From the NCBI GenBank assembly GCA_003245815.1, contig QKCD01000041.1:1-45152 (forward strand): a stretch of 45,152 nucleotides of DNA, given 5' to 3'. Every line of letters starts with the position of its first letter. The stretch's first letter is position 1. Both the position numbers and the translations under genes were made by a program. Below are positions 42,903-45,152 of the stretch, in pieces. The notes beneath the pieces were generated by a model that did not search any database, had not been told where the DNA came from, and was given only the letters and a program-made list of their open reading frames with translations. This stretch comes from Sulfuricurvum sp. (lineage in GTDB: Bacteria > Campylobacterota > Campylobacteria > Campylobacterales > Sulfurimonadaceae).

Positions 42903-43310
42903 ATGCTGGGGAGAAATGTTGCCTGGTATATCAAATTGAGTCTGGGGTTTATCCTGGTCTTCGGAACCTGGAATCCGCTGGGGTATGACATCGTCCATAA
43001 CCTGATCGCGCTGGACCTGACCAAACTGCTGAGCTGGTTTTTCATCCTGCTGCTCGTCGTGCTGTGGGGATTCGCGCTCAAAGCGCTCCACGAGGCGCTC
43101 GGGACATTCGGCATCGCCGTTTTCCTCGTGCTCGCCGGGCTGTTGCTGGGCGGGCTGTACCAGATCGGATGGATCGACATCAACAACGCGAACGCGATGG
43201 GCTGGTACATGAACGTCATCATGACGATGATGCTCTTCTTCGGATTGATGTTCCCGGTCTGGTGGCGTCAACTGACGGGCAAGGTGGCGGTCGAGAACGA
43301 TTTCGATTAA
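42903..43310 (+). CDS. four-helix membrane protein, DUF6524-like
   Basis: A 135-aa inner-membrane protein with four hydrophobic helices (around 6-22, 38-60, 66-92 and 100-122). Layout and the GTWNPLGYDIVHNLI opening are like what I recall of DUF6524, though I cannot check this. It has a very strong AAGGAGGT site. It converges with the J-domain gene, with a GC-rich hairpin region between them. Confidence 0.7.
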   Translation: MLGRNVAWYIKLSLGFILVFGTWNPLGYDIVHNLIALDLTKLLSWFFILLLVVLWGFALKALHEALGTFGIAVFLVLAGLLLGGLYQIGWIDINNANAMGWYMNVIMTMMLFFGLMFPVWWRQLTGKVAVENDFD

Positions 43311-43317
43311 TGCGGCG

Positions 43318-43365
43318 CTGCTGCTGGCAGCAGATCCCGGGACAAGGGGAGGGCTGCCCCCTTTT
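43318..43365. terminator. GC-rich hairpins between convergent genes
   Basis: CTGCTG/CAGCAG (43318-43333) and AAGGGG/CCCCTT (43344-43363) are followed on the plus strand by TTTTCC. Probably a two-way terminator. Confidence 0.4.
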
Positions 43366-43369
43366 CCTC

Positions 43370-43906
43370 CTATGACACGAGGTCGAGCAGGGCGTTTTTT
43401 GCTTCTGTGATCCGGACAAAGCGTTCGTGGCTGCCGCCGACGTCGGGGTGCGCCCTCTTGGCGAGCTTCCGGTAGGCGGCTTTGATCTGGGAGGGTTCGA
43501 GCGCCCCGTCGATCGGCAGTTCCAGCAGCGCGCGCTGCTCCCGCTCGTCGAACTGGCGGGCGTGGCCCTGCCGTCCCCTCTTGCGTCTGTTGGAGCGCTT
43601 CAGCTCTTCGAAGAGCTCCTCTTCGGCCTGACGCCGTTTTTCAAATGATTCCCGGCGCAGTGCCGCCTGGTCCTCCTGCCATCTCCGGCGCGACATGACG
43701 ATACAGGCGGCAAAGCCGATGCGGCCGCATGTGCGGAGCTCGTCGAGGCTGAACGGCCCCACCATGTCGTAGGGCGCTTCCAGCCAGGCGTCCCTGCGGC
43801 CCGCGTTGACTTCGACCCGCCCGAGCGTCACGAAATCGCGGACGCCCAGGGCGCTGTTCCAGATGATCCATTCCGCTTCTTCCTCGAACCCGTGCTCGTC
43901 ATACAT
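43370..43906 (-). CDS. J-domain protein with C-terminal DnaJ domain
   Basis: A 178-aa protein. Residues about 130-178 form a J domain with the essential HPD (LAKRAHPDVGG) and flanking helices (IKAAYRKLAKR). The N-terminal part (about 1-75) is an unrecognised folded domain, then a charged coil (RRWQEDQAALRRESFEKRRQ). The J domain would recruit DnaK to the protein bound by the N-terminus. The reversed layout is unlike DnaJ but like some co-chaperones. Confidence 0.85.
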   Translation of the reverse strand: MYDEHGFEEEAEWIIWNSALGVRDFVTLGRVEVNAGRRDAWLEAPYDMVGPFSLDELRTCGRIGFAACIVMSRRRWQEDQAALRRESFEKRRQAEEELFEELKRSNRRKRGRQGHARQFDEREQRALLELPIDGALEPSQIKAAYRKLAKRAHPDVGGSHERFVRITEAKNALLDLVS

Positions 43907-44081
43907 CGTTTTTCTCCTCTCAGAGGGCTAAGAGCTGTGTTGACACTATGCAATATATGTACTAGCGGCGCCTTCGGACAACGGCGCTTTGTGCCGGTTC
44001 ATCATCTCTTTCGAATGCCTGCCGATGCCGTTGCGAATATGATATGCATCTTTCGTCGCAACGATATCGAGGAGGAACCCT

Positions 44082-44408
44082 ATGGTCTGTAAATATCACG
44101 AAGTACTGGATTTTGTCCGCCAGTACCATCTGCTTGACGATCTGGATGACGACGCCATCAAAGAGTACTTCGACAGCTTTCCCCATGCCTGCAAATTCGA
44201 CAAGGAGATACACGGCATCGAACTGGACGAAAACGATCTGGATGCGGTTGTCGACAAGACGCTGGAAATCCTTGACGCGGCGTTCGAACATGAATACACC
44301 CCGCCCCAGGTCAAAGAGATCGCCACGGCATTTTGGGGCGTTTTCGAAGCGGCAGGTGCGCCGAAACGCCCCGTGCCCTTTATCATCGTGCTGCTGACCA
44401 GGCTCTGA
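44082..44408 (+). CDS. small acidic protein of unknown function
   Basis: A 108-aa soluble, acidic, mainly helical protein. It has a good GAGGAGG site before ATG 44082. It starts MVCKYHEVLDFVRQYHLL and closes with FWGVFEAAGAPKRPVPFIIVLL, which could be a weak hydrophobic end. It converges with the GNAT gene 31 bases later. No family recognised. Confidence 0.7.
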   Translation: MVCKYHEVLDFVRQYHLLDDLDDDAIKEYFDSFPHACKFDKEIHGIELDENDLDAVVDKTLEILDAAFEHEYTPPQVKEIATAFWGVFEAAGAPKRPVPFIIVLLTRL

Positions 44409-44439
44409 CGGGCAAACGGGCGGGCCGCTCTTTTGACGC

Positions 44440-44925
44440 TTAGCGCGAGCGCGTCTCTTTAAGGCGGTCGCGGTAGATGCCGGGGGTGGAACCCTCGATC
44501 GGCACCGCCCCGACGCTCTCGGCGAAGAATGCAGCCGGGCCGACGCCGCCGATGATGGCGTAGGCGTATCCCTGCGACGCCATGGCGTGGAGGCAGGAGC
44601 GCAGCAACGCGCTGCCGACTCCGGCGCCGCGTACTTTTTCCGCCACCCCGATGGGGCCGAAGAAGTTCCGGCAGGTGCTGTCATGGCAGGCAAAACCGGT
44701 GACCCGTCCCGCCTCGGTGGCGATAAAGCAGGAGACCGGATGGTTGCCGAAAGCGGCCTCGCATTCATCGGCCCAGCCGTCGCCGAACGACTCCCGCACC
44801 CATGCGACGACGATGCGCTTCTCGTAGGGCATCGCACGGCGGATCACGATACCCCGTTCGGCGAGGCGCGCTACCGGGCGTTCCACCGGGGGGAGGTCAT
44901 ACAATTTGACAAGCATATCTGCCAT
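44440..44925 (-). CDS. GNAT-family N-acetyltransferase
   Basis: A 161-aa acetyltransferase using acetyl-CoA; the acceptor is unknown. Seen: IVIRRAMPYEKRIVVAWV, GRVTGFACHDSTCRNFFGPIGV and the CoA pyrophosphate loop VRGAGVGSALLRSCLHAMASQGYAY (motif A). The ATG at 44925 is followed by the normal start; the longer frame to 44967 runs into the AT-rich border. A GGAAGGAAAGAGAG stretch lies upstream. It is the last gene with the window's usual GC content. Confidence 0.88.
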   Translation of the reverse strand: MADMLVKLYDLPPVERPVARLAERGIVIRRAMPYEKRIVVAWVRESFGDGWADECEAAFGNHPVSCFIATEAGRVTGFACHDSTCRNFFGPIGVAEKVRGAGVGSALLRSCLHAMASQGYAYAIIGGVGPAAFFAESVGAVPIEGSTPGIYRDRLKETRSR

Positions 44926-44964
44926 AGTGTCTCTCTTTCCTTCCAAATTAACGTCTGAAATGAG

Positions 44965-44996
44965 CAATCAAAAAGCCGTCCGCTAGTTTTTGATTG
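44965..44996. repeat. 10-bp inverted repeat at the AT-rich border
   Basis: CAATCAAAAA (44965-44974) and TTTTTGATTG (44987-44996) are perfect arms around a 12-base GC-rich loop. It lies 28 bases past the stop of the partial gene on the minus strand and 40 bases before the GNAT start. It may be a terminator or a mark of the junction. Confidence 0.55.
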
Positions 44997-45024
44997 GTCT
45001 TCTTTGGTTTATTAGAACATAGTG

Positions 45025-45152
45025 CTATTTTTGACTTTCATTGCCTTTGATTTCTGCGGAATAGTATTCACTTTTCTGGCCAACCACTTTTTCTTCATCG
45101 ATAGAATAATCTACTAATGATTCACTATCAGATGTTACAACAATACGAAAAC
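45025..45152 (-). CDS. C-terminal end of an unknown gene from an AT-rich segment
   Basis: On the minus strand one frame is open from the window edge for 41 codons to a TAG at 45025. The other two frames have stops near the edge. It ends EIKGNESQK and the codons are AT-rich, unlike every other gene here (29 G/C in the last 92 bases). Only the C-terminus is seen, so no function can be given. A short chance frame cannot be ruled out. Confidence 0.45.
   Translation of the reverse strand, partial: FRIVVTSDSESLVDYSIDEEKVVGQKSEYYSAEIKGNESQK

Overview
The window is a compact, GC-rich (by eye about 60%) bacterial chromosome segment, almost all coding. It most resembles a free-living Campylobacterota member of the Sulfurimonas/Sulfurovum type. 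The evidence is the long form of DapD (398 aa), a FlgG-paralogue/FlgG pair behind a sigma-54-type promoter, the gene order TPR gene - CiaD-like gene - purU, several small c-type cytochromes, and promoters made of an (often extended) -10 box without a clear -35. The assignment is inferred from protein families and gene order; no 16S gene is present. No tRNA, rRNA, CRISPR array, IS element or integrase was seen. No gene-free stretch exceeds 300 bases; the longest are 42652-42902 and 32383-32607.

Layout. 1-4631 (minus) is a tight seven-gene run: folD, lepB, an M50 protease gene, rpiB, a coiled-coil membrane protein gene, apt and trpB (cut by the window edge). 4693-6502 holds two small cytochromes c flanking a CitE/HpcH-type lyase. 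6606-9833 has a TonB-like protein divergent from hemL, AtpZ and a membrane protein. 9892-12838 holds a small unknown gene, a PAS-containing protein that looks like a degenerate histidine kinase, and rpoD. 13003-14625 is the flagellar rod pair. 14779-16929 and on to 17769 is leuD, leuB, a TPR gene, a CiaD-like gene and purU; trmL and a 56-aa membrane protein follow. 18512-20774 has a LexA/CI-like S24 repressor with a nested palindrome over its promoter, a divergent 27-codon ORF and a C40 peptidase lipoprotein.

20948-24458 holds an isolated rod-like flagellar protein, dapD, an ankyrin protein, a YjbQ protein and HtpX. 24511-26261 is a run of small proteins (RHH-like, a 43-aa membrane peptide, a Cys-rich protein, a monooxygenase-fold protein and a glycine-zipper protein). 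26290-28058 is the most interesting locus: a secreted caspase-fold (clan CD-like) protein with a His/Cys dyad, followed by a 4-base-overlapping gene for a lipoprotein that copies the protease's own N-terminal domain. 28167-31137 holds a metallophosphoesterase, a CinA-like protein, two small proteins and a VOC protein. 31252-33096 holds a Sel1-repeat lipoprotein, an unknown protein and an orphan Hcp (type VI secretion tube protein). 33277-37721 holds NfeD/stomatin, a Cys-less thioredoxin-fold protein, a DUF5995-like protein and a KefB-type antiporter. 37828-44925 is a mixed series (small conserved protein, alpha/beta hydrolase, sensor kinase, membrane proteins, aminotransferase, C-terminal J-domain protein, GNAT). 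From about 44,940 the base composition turns abruptly AT-rich and a partial gene enters from the right edge, which suggests the margin of a transferred segment.

How the genes work together: most of the window is housekeeping (amino acid, folate, heme and purine metabolism; secretion; sigma factor; flagellum). Envelope functions recur: signal peptidase, M50 and HtpX proteases, NfeD/stomatin, lipoproteins and the caspase-like/lipoprotein pair.
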